Shown here: positions 23,405-32,419 of the stretch, piece by piece | Position numbering within the stretch: the first letter of the stretch is position 1 | How the letters are laid out: each line of letters starts with the position of its first letter | NCBI GenBank assembly: GCA_030424845.1 | Contig: JAUHWC010000002.1 | Location: 1 to 64,000 of the forward strand | DNA from: Alphaproteobacteria bacterium | GTDB taxonomy: Bacteria > Pseudomonadota > Alphaproteobacteria > Sphingomonadales > Sphingomonadaceae | Reading direction: 5' to 3' | DNA: 64,000 bases | Made by a program: the position numbers and the translations under genes | The notes under the pieces: generated by a model | Database searches by the model: none | What the model was told of the DNA's origin: nothing | What the model saw: the letters and a program-made list of their open reading frames with translations, nothing else

Positions 23405-24597
23405 CACCGGCACAGGCCACTTCTGTCCAATGCGCCAATGCGCTGGAAGGCGTGGGTGCCGGCATCGGCGCATCCTTGCGTGCCATCGATTGCGCGGCGG
23501 GCGAGATGTCTCAGGCCGCATTCAGCCGCATCTTCGGGGCCGAAGGCGCATTCCAGTTGCCGCTGCAGATCCTGCTCACCATCTTCGTCGCCCTGCTCGG
23601 CTTCGGCCTTGTCACGGGGCGCCTGAGGATCGGCCTCTCCTCGCTCGTCCCGCGCCTTGTCACGCTGGGCGTCGTGCTGACCTTTGCCACCAGCTGGATC
23701 GCCTTCCAGTCCGTGTTCTGGAACCTGCTGGTTCTGGGGCCGGACGAGATTGCCGGCGGGCTGATGGGCGGCGATGGTTCTGCGACCACCATCTTCGCCG
23801 ACAAGCTCGACGTGGTGATGTATTCGCTGATGGAGGTTTCCGGCGGCGATGGCATGGCCGAAACCACCTCGATCTTCTCGCCACCCGGTCTCTTGTGGAG
23901 CGGCGGCACCATGCTGTTGCTGGGCACGGTGGGTGTGCTGGCCACCTGCAAGATCGCGCTTGCCGTGCTGATGGCGCTGGGGCCGATCTTCATTGTCACC
24001 GCCCTGTTCAAGGCGACCCGCGGGCTGTTTGCAGGATGGCTCAAGGCCGCCGTGCTGATGTCGCTCGCCCCGCTGTTCGCCGTGCTTGCCGGATCGCTGA
24101 TGCTGGAACTGGCAACGCCCGTCCTTTCTGCGCTAATGGCCACGCCCGGCCGGATCGACGTGCGCCCGGCCATGGCCTTCTTCATGATCGGCGCGGTGCA
24201 CCTGGCGCTGATGTTCATGGTCATGAAGATCACCACCACGATGGTGAACGGCTGGAACGTGTTCGGCTTTGCCGGATCGAGTGACCGCACCGATACCGGC
24301 GGCAGCCGCCCGGCCGCGGATCGCTCGCCTTCGCAGGTCATGCTCAACACCACGGTGGCCGACCGGCAGGCCCAGGCCGCCAGTGCCCCGGCATCGCGTG
24401 ATATCCGCATCAGCCAGGCTGCCCCGCTCGCCGCCAACGATACCGGCGGCGCATCGCGCGAAACGGTCCGCGAAACCCGCGTCATCACCCAAGGCGCTTC
24501 AATGTCCGGCCAGCAAGGTCCATCCACACAATCGCGTGCCCGCGGCATTGGCAGCCGCTTCAAGTCCGCACCCGTTCGTTCCACGGAGAAGAAGTAA
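23401..24597 (+). CDS. virB6: VirB6-type polytopic membrane channel protein
   Basis: A 398-residue protein starting at GTG, overlapping the virB4 stop. It has about five to six membrane helices between residues 50 and 290 (for example PLQILLTIFVALLGFGLV and LALMFMVMKITTTM) and a hydrophilic C-terminal tail rich in Ser, Arg and Ala (residues 300-398). VirB6 forms the inner-membrane part of the channel. The next gene follows with no spacer. Confidence 0.88.
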   Translation: MTPAQATSVQCANALEGVGAGIGASLRAIDCAAGEMSQAAFSRIFGAEGAFQLPLQILLTIFVALLGFGLVTGRLRIGLSSLVPRLVTLGVVLTFATSWIAFQSVFWNLLVLGPDEIAGGLMGGDGSATTIFADKLDVVMYSLMEVSGGDGMAETTSIFSPPGLLWSGGTMLLLGTVGVLATCKIALAVLMALGPIFIVTALFKATRGLFAGWLKAAVLMSLAPLFAVLAGSLMLELATPVLSALMATPGRIDVRPAMAFFMIGAVHLALMFMVMKITTTMVNGWNVFGFAGSSDRTDTGGSRPAADRSPSQVMLNTTVADRQAQAASAPASRDIRISQAAPLAANDTGGASRETVRETRVITQGASMSGQQGPSTQSRARGIGSRFKSAPVRSTEKK

Positions 24598-25404
24598 ATG
24601 ACCCGCACGCTCCTGTTTGCGGCCCTGATTGCCACAAGCGCCATCGCCGTGCCCGCTGCGGCGCAGGCCGATCCGCGCCTTGTCACACGCGAATACAGCG
24701 ATGCCGAGGTGGTCCGTGTGGAAGGCCGGGTGAACGTGCAGGCCACCATCCGTTTCGGCGAAGGCGAAGCAATCCAGAACGTCGCCATCGGCGATTCCCA
24801 GAAATGGCAGGTCACGCCAAGTCGCAGTGCCAACCTGCTGTTCGTGAAGCCGCTGGCGGAACGAGCGACCACGAACATGACCGTGGTGACTGATCGCCGC
24901 GTGTACCTGTTCGACCTGGTAGCCAGCCCCAATCACCGCACTCCGCTTTATGTCCTCAGCTTCACTTATCCAGAGGAAGAAGCCGCTGCGGCAGCTGCAC
25001 TGGCCGCTGCCGAGGAAGAAGCGGAAGCCAATCCGCGCCAGAGCGCCAATGCCACCGAAATGGCCGCCGCTACTGACGACCTGGCCGTGCTCGATCCCGC
25101 CGCACTCAATTTCGCATGGGCCGGCGAAGGCGCAAGCAAGCTTCTGCCCGAACAGGTCTATGACAATGGCGAAGCGACCTTCCTGGCGTGGCCGGAAGGC
25201 GAAGCCATGCCCGCCATCCTGGTAAAGGACGAGGCTGGCGTGGAAGGCCCGGTCAACTTTGCCGTGCGCGGGGACGTGATCGTGCTCGACCTCGTGCCGG
25301 GGGAAATCATCCTGCGTTCGGGTGACGACATGGCCCGACTGGTAAACAATGGCCCGCAGCAGCGCGCCGCATCGGGTGAGCGCGTGTCGCTCGCCGGGGC
25401 CTGA
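24598..25404 (+). CDS. virB9: VirB9-type outer-membrane core protein
   Basis: A 268-residue protein with a signal peptide (cleaved after AQA, residue 22). The N-terminal domain has DPRLVTREYS and NLLFVKPLAERATTNMTVVTD; the C-terminal part has FAWAGEGASKLLPEQVYDNGEATFLAWPEG, written here as the VirB9/CagX signature near residues 160-190. It forms the outer-membrane core with VirB10 and normally VirB7. No VirB7 lipoprotein and no VirB8 gene lie next to it. Confidence 0.9.
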   Translation: MTRTLLFAALIATSAIAVPAAAQADPRLVTREYSDAEVVRVEGRVNVQATIRFGEGEAIQNVAIGDSQKWQVTPSRSANLLFVKPLAERATTNMTVVTDRRVYLFDLVASPNHRTPLYVLSFTYPEEEAAAAAALAAAEEEAEANPRQSANATEMAAATDDLAVLDPAALNFAWAGEGASKLLPEQVYDNGEATFLAWPEGEAMPAILVKDEAGVEGPVNFAVRGDVIVLDLVPGEIILRSGDDMARLVNNGPQQRAASGERVSLAGA

Positions 25405-25427
25405 AGGCCCGGACTGGAGGAAACGCG

Positions 25428-26564
25428 ATGAAACTTGCCATGCGCCTTCCCGAGAAGAACGCCAAATCAGGGGCGGACCATGACCCGCGCGAGGATGCGA
25501 CAACCGAGGTGATCGACCTTGCCAGCCGCACGTCCTATCCCGCCGTTGCCAATCGCAAGGGCAAGTCGGACGCACTGGGCCTTGTCGCAGGCGTCGCTTT
25601 CGTTGCCCTTGTAGGTGCAGCAACGCTCTATGGCCTCAACGCCGGGCAGACGGCAGAGGAAGCCACCGCGCCCGCGCCGGCAGCGGTCCCGCCGGAACAG
25701 TCTGCCGTGGCAACGCCGCCGCCATCGCTCGATGGCCTGCCCAGCGCCAATGCAGGGGCCGTGCAACCTGCCGTCGGCCCTGCCCCGGTGCTGGCCCAAC
25801 CGCCGCAGCAGGAAGGCTATTCGCCCAGCCTCAACCCCTATTCCTCGCCCGCGCTTGTCTTCGATGCCGGTATCGCGCCTGCCACCGCCGCTGCCAATGC
25901 GGCAGCCGCAGCCGATGTTGCCGCTGCAGCGCAAGGCGGAACGATCCCCGGATCGGGCTCCGCAGGGGACTTCGCTGCCCGCATCGGCGGTGTCGGTGGG
26001 GGCCCGGCACTTGCCCAGCAGACCTTCGATCCGGCGTCGACGGTAACCCAAGGCACGATGATCCCCGCCGTGCTCGAAACCGCCATCGATACCGATGTAC
26101 CCGGCTTCGTGCGCGCCGTGGTGAGCCAGGACGTGCGCAGCTATGACGGCAGCCGCATCCTTGTTCCCCGTTCCAGCCGACTTGTCGGGCAGTACCAATC
26201 GGGCCTGCAGGCTGGCCAGACGCGCGCCTATGTCATCTGGACCACGCTAATCAGGCCCGATGGTGTTTCGGTGAACATTTCCAGCCCGGCGACCACCTTC
26301 GATGGTCGCACCGGCCTTGACGGCGAAGTCGACGGTCACTTCTTCCAGCGCTTCGGCTCGGCCATGCTGCTGTCGGTGATTGGTGGCCTGACCACCATTG
26401 CCAGCGGCGGCACCTCGGTCATCCTTGGCGGCGGGCAGTCTGCCGCGCAGACCGCGCTGGAGCAGGACGGTCAGCGCCCGCCGACGATCCGCGTGCGCCA
26501 GGGCGAGCCGATCCGCGTGTTCACCTCCCGCCATCTCGATTTCAGCCAGGCCCCGCGGCTCTAG
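25428..26564 (+). CDS. virB10: VirB10-type energy-transducing core protein
   Basis: A 378-residue protein with a cytoplasmic N-terminus, one membrane helix (about residues 48-66, LGLVAGVAFVALVGAATLYG), a Pro/Ala-rich periplasmic linker (70-170) and the conserved TrbI/VirB10 beta domain (GTMIPAVLETAIDTD, ILVPRSSRLVGQY, FDGRTGLDGEVDGHF). It spans both membranes and couples ATP use to channel gating. GGAGG is upstream of the ATG. Confidence 0.93.
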   Translation: MKLAMRLPEKNAKSGADHDPREDATTEVIDLASRTSYPAVANRKGKSDALGLVAGVAFVALVGAATLYGLNAGQTAEEATAPAPAAVPPEQSAVATPPPSLDGLPSANAGAVQPAVGPAPVLAQPPQQEGYSPSLNPYSSPALVFDAGIAPATAAANAAAAADVAAAAQGGTIPGSGSAGDFAARIGGVGGGPALAQQTFDPASTVTQGTMIPAVLETAIDTDVPGFVRAVVSQDVRSYDGSRILVPRSSRLVGQYQSGLQAGQTRAYVIWTTLIRPDGVSVNISSPATTFDGRTGLDGEVDGHFFQRFGSAMLLSVIGGLTTIASGGTSVILGGGQSAAQTALEQDGQRPPTIRVRQGEPIRVFTSRHLDFSQAPRL

Positions 26565-26574
26565 GGTTTCGCCA

Positions 26575-27621
26575 ATGGCTGCAGAGATACACAGGCTGGG
26601 TGACGAGCAGGCACCTGCAAAGGACGCGGACCAGGCCGCCAGCCCGGCGCAGACAGAAGCCCTGCCGCTGGCCAGCGGATCGGTCTATCTCGATGCCTAT
26701 CTGGCGCCGTTCCGGCGCTGGCTGGACAAGGACACGGTCACCGAGATCCTCGTCAACCGCCCGGGAGAGATCTGGGTGGAGGATGCCTCGCAGCCCGGAA
26801 TGCAGCGCATCGAAGTTGCCGAAGTGGACGACAAGCTGGTGCAGCGCCTGGCAGAACAGGTTGCCCGTGTCAGCCACCAGGGCATCAACCGCGAACATCC
26901 GCTGCTGGGTGCAACCTTGCCCGATGGCGGGCGCATCCAGCTTTGCGGCCCGCCTGCCACGCGCAAGCACTGGGCCATGGCGATCCGCCGCCACCGCCGG
27001 CTGGACCTGCCGCTGGATGCCTATGATGCAGGACCGCTGGCACCTCCGTCCGAACCGGAGATGCCTGATCCGGTCACGCAACCGATCGATTTCCTGCGCG
27101 CCGCGATCAGGGCCCGCAAGACCGTGCTCGTTTCCGGCGGCACCAGCACCGGCAAGACCACCTTCCTCAATGCCATGCTGGGCGAGATCCCGCGCGAGGA
27201 GCGCGTGGTGCTGGTGGAGGACACGCCCGAACTCAAGCTGCCCGGCGCCAACGGCGTGGGACTTGTCGCGGTGAAGGGCGAGCTTGGCGAAGCGAAGGTC
27301 ACCGCCAACGAGTTGCTGCAATCGGCGCTGCGCCTGCGGCCAGACCGGATCGTGCTGGGCGAATTGCGGGGTGCGGAAAGCGTATCCTTCCTGCGCGCCA
27401 TCAACACCGGCCACCCCGGCAGCTTCTCCACCATCCACGCGAATTCCCTTCGCGGCGCACTCGAACAACTGAGCCTGATGGTGATGCAGACGGGCATCGG
27501 CCTGACCCGCAGCGATACCATTGCCTATGCTGCCAGCGTGATCGACGTGATCGTGCAGCTGGACCGCAACGAAGGCAGGCGAGGCATTTCCGCCATCGCC
27601 CGGGCCAAGGACCTGATCTGA
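26575..27621 (+). CDS. virB11: VirB11-type secretion ATPase
   Basis: A 348-residue hexameric ATPase from the ATG at 26575, ten bases after virB10. Walker A is GGTSTGKT from about G189; RPDRIVLGELRGAE and TGHPGSFSTIHAN are the Walker B/His-box motifs of the GspE/VirB11 family. It is the last gene of the secretion operon; no virD4 coupling protein or relaxase follows. Confidence 0.95.
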   Translation: MAAEIHRLGDEQAPAKDADQAASPAQTEALPLASGSVYLDAYLAPFRRWLDKDTVTEILVNRPGEIWVEDASQPGMQRIEVAEVDDKLVQRLAEQVARVSHQGINREHPLLGATLPDGGRIQLCGPPATRKHWAMAIRRHRRLDLPLDAYDAGPLAPPSEPEMPDPVTQPIDFLRAAIRARKTVLVSGGTSTGKTTFLNAMLGEIPREERVVLVEDTPELKLPGANGVGLVAVKGELGEAKVTANELLQSALRLRPDRIVLGELRGAESVSFLRAINTGHPGSFSTIHANSLRGALEQLSLMVMQTGIGLTRSDTIAYAASVIDVIVQLDRNEGRRGISAIARAKDLI

Positions 27622-27736
27622 GCCTTTAGCGCGCCGGCGTGTGACACATCCGCGATTGCCCTTGCGCAGGGTCAGTGAAATCTCCACATTTCACATGCAC
27701 ATTGACAGCCACGCAGCAGGAAACCGACCACAGGCG

Positions 27737-29884
27737 ATGGATACCGCCACAAGCACCGACGCGCCCGATCGCACCAGCCCGGAGAGCCGTTACTTCAACC
27801 GCGAGTTGAGCTGGCTTTCCTTCAACGAGCGGGTCCTGGCCGAGGCGCGCAACCCGGCCTATCCGCTGCTGGAACGGCTGCGTTTCCTGTCCATCAGCGG
27901 CAGCAACCTCGATGAATTCATGATGATCCGCGTGGCCGGGCTCGCCGGACAGGTCCGCTCTGGCGTCGGGCGCGTGTCGATCGATGGCAAGACGCCAAGC
28001 CAGCAACTGGCCGCCATCACGGCCAAGGTGCGCGAGCTGGAACAGAAGCAGCAGGCCGCCTTGACCGAATTGCGCCCGCTGCTCGCCGCGAAGGGCATCG
28101 ATATCAGGGGCGAGGACAGGATCACGCCCGAAATCGACGAATGGCTGCGCTCCTACTTCCTCGACCACATCATGCCGGTGATCACCCCGCAGGCGATCGA
28201 CCCGGCGCACCCCTTTCCCTTTGTGGCCAACGGCGGGATCGGCGCACTGTTCAACCTCGTGCGGGAAGAGGACGGCAGCCGCCTTGTGGAGATGGTGCTG
28301 ATCCCTTCTGCCTTGCCGCGCTTCATCCGCGTACCGGGCGAGGAGGCGACCTTTGTTGCCATCGAGCGGCTGATCTGCCGCTTTGCCCAACTCATGTTCC
28401 CCGGCTTCCGCATCGATGGTGACGGTGTGTTCCGCGTGCTGCGCGACAGCGATATCGAGGTGGAGGAAGAAGCCGAGGACCTCGTCCGCTATTTCCGCAG
28501 CGCGATCCAGCGTCGCCGGCGCGGCCAGGTCATCATGCTGGAGATCGACGAGAGCTTCGATCCCGCGGCCGAGGAATTGCTGCGTGACAAGCTGGGGCTG
28601 GAACAGGCCATCATCACCAAGACCGAGGGGATGATCGGCATTTCGGGACTGGCCGACGTGGTCAGCGAAGACAGACCGGAGCTGAAGTTCACCCCCTACA
28701 GCCCGCGCTATCCCGAACGCGTGATGGAGCATGACGGCGATGTCTTTGCCTCCATCCGAGAAAAGGACATCGTGATCCACCACCCTTACGAGAGCTTCGA
28801 AGTGGTGGTGGATTTCCTGCGCCAGGCAGCGGCCGATCCAGCTGTCGTGTCGATCAAGCAGGCGCTCTATCGCGCGGGGCAGCAATCACCGGTGATCAAT
28901 GCGCTGTGTGCAGCAGCCGAGGCCGGCAAATCGGTCACCGCCGTGGTCGAGCTGAAGGCCCGCTTCGACGAGGAGCAGAACCTCAAATGGGCGGCCGAGC
29001 TGGAACGTGCGGGCGTGCAGGTCATCTACGGCTTCATCGACTGGAAGACGCACGCCAAGATCTCGATGGTCGTGCGCGAGGAGGAAGGCGGCTACCGCAC
29101 CTACTGCCATTTCGGCACCGGCAATTATCACCCCGTCACCACCAAGATCTACACTGACCTCAGCTATTTCACGGCCAACCCGGCATTCGGGCGGGATGCC
29201 GCGCGGCTGTTCAATTTCATCACCGGCTATGTCGAGCCGCAGCAGACCGAACGGATCGCCATTTCCCCGCTCAACCTGCGCGAAACCCTTTACGAGTGCA
29301 TCGACCGGGAGATCGCCAACGCCCAGGCCGGAAAGCCTGCGGCGATCTGGGCCAAGGCCAATTCGGTCACCGAGAAGGGGATCATTGACCGACTCTACGA
29401 GGCGAGCCAGGCCGGCGTGAAGATCGTTCTGGTTGTGCGCGGCATCTGCTGCCTGCGCCCCGGTGTTCCCGGCCTGTCCGACAACATCGTGGTCAAGTCG
29501 ATCATCGGGCGCTTCCTCGAACACAGCCGCATCTGGGCCTTTGCCAATGGCGAGCCGCTGCCCAGCGACCAGGCAAAGGTCTTCATCTCCAGTGCCGATG
29601 CGATGAGCCGCAACCTCAACCGCCGGGTGGAAACGCTGGTCCCCATCACCAATGACACCGTGCATGACCAGGTGCTGGAACAGGTTCTGCTGGCCAACCT
29701 GCTGGATACCGAACAAAGCTGGCTGCTGGATGGGGAAACCGGGGAATATGAGCGGGTGGAGGATGACGGAGAGCCGTTCAACTGCCACGAGTATTTCATG
29801 ACGAATCCCTCGCTCTCCGGTCGTGGCGGCGCATTGAAGGACAGCCGTGTCCCGCGCCTGACGCTGCGCAAGGGCGGGGTCTGA
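27737..29884 (+). CDS. ppk1: Polyphosphate kinase (RNA-degradosome type)
   Basis: A 715-residue enzyme that makes inorganic polyphosphate from ATP. SRYFNRELSWLSFNERVL marks the N-domain, and H465 in GTGNYHPVTTK is the autophosphorylated His; a second conserved part is KIVLVVRGICCLRPGVPG. The start is uncertain: the ATG at 27737 or the one at 27695, neither with a strong ribosome site. It is followed by ppx after 13 bases, so synthesis and breakdown are encoded together. Confidence 0.95.
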   Translation: MDTATSTDAPDRTSPESRYFNRELSWLSFNERVLAEARNPAYPLLERLRFLSISGSNLDEFMMIRVAGLAGQVRSGVGRVSIDGKTPSQQLAAITAKVRELEQKQQAALTELRPLLAAKGIDIRGEDRITPEIDEWLRSYFLDHIMPVITPQAIDPAHPFPFVANGGIGALFNLVREEDGSRLVEMVLIPSALPRFIRVPGEEATFVAIERLICRFAQLMFPGFRIDGDGVFRVLRDSDIEVEEEAEDLVRYFRSAIQRRRRGQVIMLEIDESFDPAAEELLRDKLGLEQAIITKTEGMIGISGLADVVSEDRPELKFTPYSPRYPERVMEHDGDVFASIREKDIVIHHPYESFEVVVDFLRQAAADPAVVSIKQALYRAGQQSPVINALCAAAEAGKSVTAVVELKARFDEEQNLKWAAELERAGVQVIYGFIDWKTHAKISMVVREEEGGYRTYCHFGTGNYHPVTTKIYTDLSYFTANPAFGRDAARLFNFITGYVEPQQTERIAISPLNLRETLYECIDREIANAQAGKPAAIWAKANSVTEKGIIDRLYEASQAGVKIVLVVRGICCLRPGVPGLSDNIVVKSIIGRFLEHSRIWAFANGEPLPSDQAKVFISSADAMSRNLNRRVETLVPITNDTVHDQVLEQVLLANLLDTEQSWLLDGETGEYERVEDDGEPFNCHEYFMTNPSLSGRGGALKDSRVPRLTLRKGGV

Positions 29885-29897
29885 GAAGGATCGGCGG

Positions 29898-31403
29898 GTG
29901 ACGCGCAAGGGGCCGCGGCGCAATGGGACCATACAGCCCGACAGGGCAGACCGCGCCGTCATCGATATCGGATCCAACACGGTCCGCCTGGTCGTCTATT
30001 CCGGTTCCCGGCGCACGCCCTCCGTCTGGCTGAACGAAAAGGTCACTGCCAAGCTTGGGCGCGACCTGGCTGAAACGGGCAGGCTGCCGGACAAGTCGAT
30101 GGCCCTCGCGTTGAGCGGGCTGGCGCGCTTCGCTGCAATCCTTCGTGACCTCGAGATCGGCGATGTCCAATGCGTGGCAACCGCTGCCGTGCGCGATGCG
30201 AAGAACGGACCCGAATTCCTCGATGAAGTGCGGGCGCTGGGCCTCGAACCGCGCCTGCTTTCGGGCGAGGAGGAAGCCAATATCTCCGCCATGGGCGTGA
30301 TCGGCGCCTTCCCCGGCGCGCGCGGCGTGGTGGCAGACCTTGGCGGTGGCAGCCTTGAACTGGTGGCGATTGCCGACGGCACCTGTCACGACGGGACCAG
30401 CACGCCGTTGGGAACCTTGCGCCTGCCGGCCCTTCGCGAGGCAGGCGAGCGCGCCTTCCGCAAGGCCATCAACAAGGAACTGAAGGCCGCCGGATGGGCG
30501 AAGGACCATGACGGCCCGCTTTACCTCGTCGGCGGAACATGGCGTGCCTTTGCCGCCTATGCGATGCATCGCGCGAAGTATCCGCTGACCGATCCGCACG
30601 CTTTCAAGATGTCCAATGCCGAGGCGGAGAAGGTGGCCAAGAAGCTGTCCCGGATGCAGCCGTCGCAGCTCGAATCGATCGGCGGCATCTCGTCTTCGCG
30701 AGCGCCAGGCCTGCCCGATGCGGCAGCCATGCTGCGCGTGATCATCTCCACCCTCAAGCCGGATGGCCTTGTCGTCTCCAGCTGGGGCCTTCGCGAAGGG
30801 CTGTTGTTCGAACGGCTGGAACCGGCCGCACGCGAACAGGATCCGCTGCTCGCCGCGGTGACCCATTTCACCGCACCTCGTGGTGCTTCGCTGAGCCATG
30901 CCACGATGATCGCCGGCTGGACCAGCGGTGTCGTGGCTCCCAACGGGCGCGGCACCGAAAGGCTGCGGCTGGCGGCCATCATGCTCGCCCTCGCGCAGGT
31001 CCGGCTGGAACCGAACATGCGCCTCAAGCACAGTTTCGACTGGGCGATGGACAAGCGCTGGCTGGGGCTGGACCACCGTGGCCGAGCGCTGATCGGTGCT
31101 GCCCTACGCGGTGCCTGCAGCAAGCCCGAAGCCACGCCCGAATTGCTGCAACTGGCCAGCGAGCAGGACCTGCGCGAGGCAGCGGGCTGGGGCCTTGCCT
31201 TCCGGTTGTGTCGCCGCATCGGGGCCGGCTCCCGCGCTTCGATGCTGACCAGCCGCCTCTCGCGAGAGGACGGCAAGCTGGTGCTGTGGCTTGATGAAAG
31301 CCGCGCGCAGCTCGCATCAGAACACGTGACGGCTGACCTCGCCGCACTTGCCGATTGGCTGGGCTGCGAGCCCGACCTGCGCATTGGCGGGGATGGCCGC
31401 TGA
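29898..31403 (+). CDS. ppx: Exopolyphosphatase (Ppx/GppA family)
   Basis: A 501-residue ASKHA-fold phosphatase from a GTG start. Motifs: AVIDIGSNTVRLVVY (phosphate loop 1) and VVADLGGGSLELV (phosphate loop 2), plus a C-terminal HD-like helical part. It hydrolyses polyphosphate or pppGpp. It forms an operon with ppk1. Confidence 0.93.
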   Translation: MTRKGPRRNGTIQPDRADRAVIDIGSNTVRLVVYSGSRRTPSVWLNEKVTAKLGRDLAETGRLPDKSMALALSGLARFAAILRDLEIGDVQCVATAAVRDAKNGPEFLDEVRALGLEPRLLSGEEEANISAMGVIGAFPGARGVVADLGGGSLELVAIADGTCHDGTSTPLGTLRLPALREAGERAFRKAINKELKAAGWAKDHDGPLYLVGGTWRAFAAYAMHRAKYPLTDPHAFKMSNAEAEKVAKKLSRMQPSQLESIGGISSSRAPGLPDAAAMLRVIISTLKPDGLVVSSWGLREGLLFERLEPAAREQDPLLAAVTHFTAPRGASLSHATMIAGWTSGVVAPNGRGTERLRLAAIMLALAQVRLEPNMRLKHSFDWAMDKRWLGLDHRGRALIGAALRGACSKPEATPELLQLASEQDLREAAGWGLAFRLCRRIGAGSRASMLTSRLSREDGKLVLWLDESRAQLASEHVTADLAALADWLGCEPDLRIGGDGR

Positions 31404-31427
31404 GGCACACCGGGCACCGCGTCCTGT

Positions 31428-31445
31428 TTGACATTTTTGTGACAA
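31428..31445. promoter_or_regulatory. Pho-box-like repeat or TTGACA promoter element
   Basis: On the minus strand it reads TTGTCAC-AAAA-ATGTCAA, two TGTCA half-sites 11 bp apart with an A-rich spacer as in PhoB sites. On the plus strand the same bases begin with TTGACA, which could be a -35 hexamer, but no good -10 lies at 17-18 bp. It is 71 bp before the 81-residue gene. Confidence 0.35.
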
Positions 31446-31516
31446 TCCCGCGCCATGCTTGCAGTGCGCAGCGGATTTGCTTTGCTGCCACCGGCAATAC
31501 GAGAAAGTGACAATTC

Positions 31517-31762
31517 ATGGCTGACAGCAGCAAGGGCAAGGAAACGGCAGCGACAGACCAGGATGCGCTGTCGACCAGCGACCTCGCAAAGGGAGTGCTG
31601 GCCCGCGATTTCCGCCCGCGCGCAGCTTCCGTCAGGCGGCTGGCGGAAGCCGTGCTGGCCGCCGAACGGGCCGCCCGGAAGAAGAAAAAGAAGAAGTCCG
31701 GCAAGAAACGTCGGCTGGCCAGGATCCCCGGCCAGAAAGGCAAGAAACCGGGCAAGGCCTGA
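31517..31762 (+). CDS. Small protein with lysine-rich tail
   Basis: An 81-residue cytosolic protein: a helical first part (LSTSDLAKGVLARDFRP, VRRLAEAVLAAERAA) and a very basic second part with six Lys in a row around residues 55-60 and further Lys/Arg/Gly to the end. It stands 113 bp after ppx on the same strand with its own likely promoter. Lys-rich tails bind nucleic acids or polyphosphate; the second option is suggested only by the neighbours. Confidence 0.6.
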   Translation: MADSSKGKETAATDQDALSTSDLAKGVLARDFRPRAASVRRLAEAVLAAERAARKKKKKKSGKKRRLARIPGQKGKKPGKA

Positions 31763-31783
31763 TCGCCCGCCCGGAGCTTGCCG

Positions 31784-32338
31784 TCAGAACGGGTCCTTCG
31801 TCTGCTCGTCGAACGGGCGGGTGTCGGCAGGCGGCACCTTGTAGGGCGGGCGCTGCGGCAACGTGCGCTCGCCTTTCCACGGCACCTGGTCGACATCGGT
31901 CCAGGCATTCACATGCAGCCGGAAGAACTTCCAGCGCCCGTCTTCCTTGATAAGCCTGTCATCGCGCGTGCCGATGCCGAAGACGAAATTGGTCCGGTAA
32001 TCGGCGTTCCACTGGATGATCTGGAAGAAACAGCGCACCCGCGCGCCTTCCTCCATCGGGTCCATGATGAAATGGTTCATGATGTGCTGGCGACCGTACC
32101 ACCAGTGCTGGCGATCATACCAAAGGCTGCGCAGGTTCTCCCGAATGGCATCGTGGCCGCGCACCTTGCCTTGCCACAGGTGGTCGAACTCCGCATCGCG
32201 CGCGAAGGTGGCAATGGCCTGTTCCTCGTCGGCAAGGTCGATCCCCCAGGCATAGCGGGCATAGAGTTCCTCGATCTCGCCGCGATCGTCAGCCGGCATC
32301 ACCGCAGGCACGCCATCCGGCCAGCAAGCTTCGCTCAT
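31784..32338 (-). CDS. SnoaL-like / NTF2-fold protein 1
   Basis: A 184-residue soluble protein with the SnoaL_4 or ring-hydroxylase-beta-subunit-like fold: EIEELYARYAWGIDLADEEQ at the N-terminus, FARDAEFDHLWQG, and a C-terminal WKFFRLHVNAWTDVD. Members act as isomerases, dehydratases, small dioxygenase subunits or binding proteins. It diverges from the oxygenase gene at 32420, with which it shares an 81-bp promoter region. Substrate unknown. Confidence 0.82.
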   Translation of the reverse strand: MSEACWPDGVPAVMPADDRGEIEELYARYAWGIDLADEEQAIATFARDAEFDHLWQGKVRGHDAIRENLRSLWYDRQHWWYGRQHIMNHFIMDPMEEGARVRCFFQIIQWNADYRTNFVFGIGTRDDRLIKEDGRWKFFRLHVNAWTDVDQVPWKGERTLPQRPPYKVPPADTRPFDEQTKDPF

Positions 32339-32379
32339 TTCCCTTGTCTCCCGTCAAATGCGCGCTTGATTTGCGCCGC

Positions 32380-32391
32380 TAATATCCGTTG
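32380..32391. promoter_or_regulatory. Degenerate TAAC-N4-GTTA-like site
   Basis: TAATATCCGTTG, in the divergent region between 32338 and 32420. It keeps TAA-N5-GTT of the motif found at 47559, 53108 and 56437 but differs at the inner C and the last A. It may be a weak site of the same regulator. Confidence 0.25.
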
Positions 32392-32419
32392 AAGTGACCC
32401 TATCAAAAGGGAGAGAGCA

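Noticed and set aside
19726-27621. Conjugation system
   Set aside because: No relaxase, coupling protein or transfer origin is seen near the operon, so conjugation is not claimed.
31428-31456. Sigma-70 promoter from TTGACA at 31428
   Set aside because: No acceptable -10 hexamer lies 16-18 bp downstream; kept only as one reading of the Pho-like repeat.
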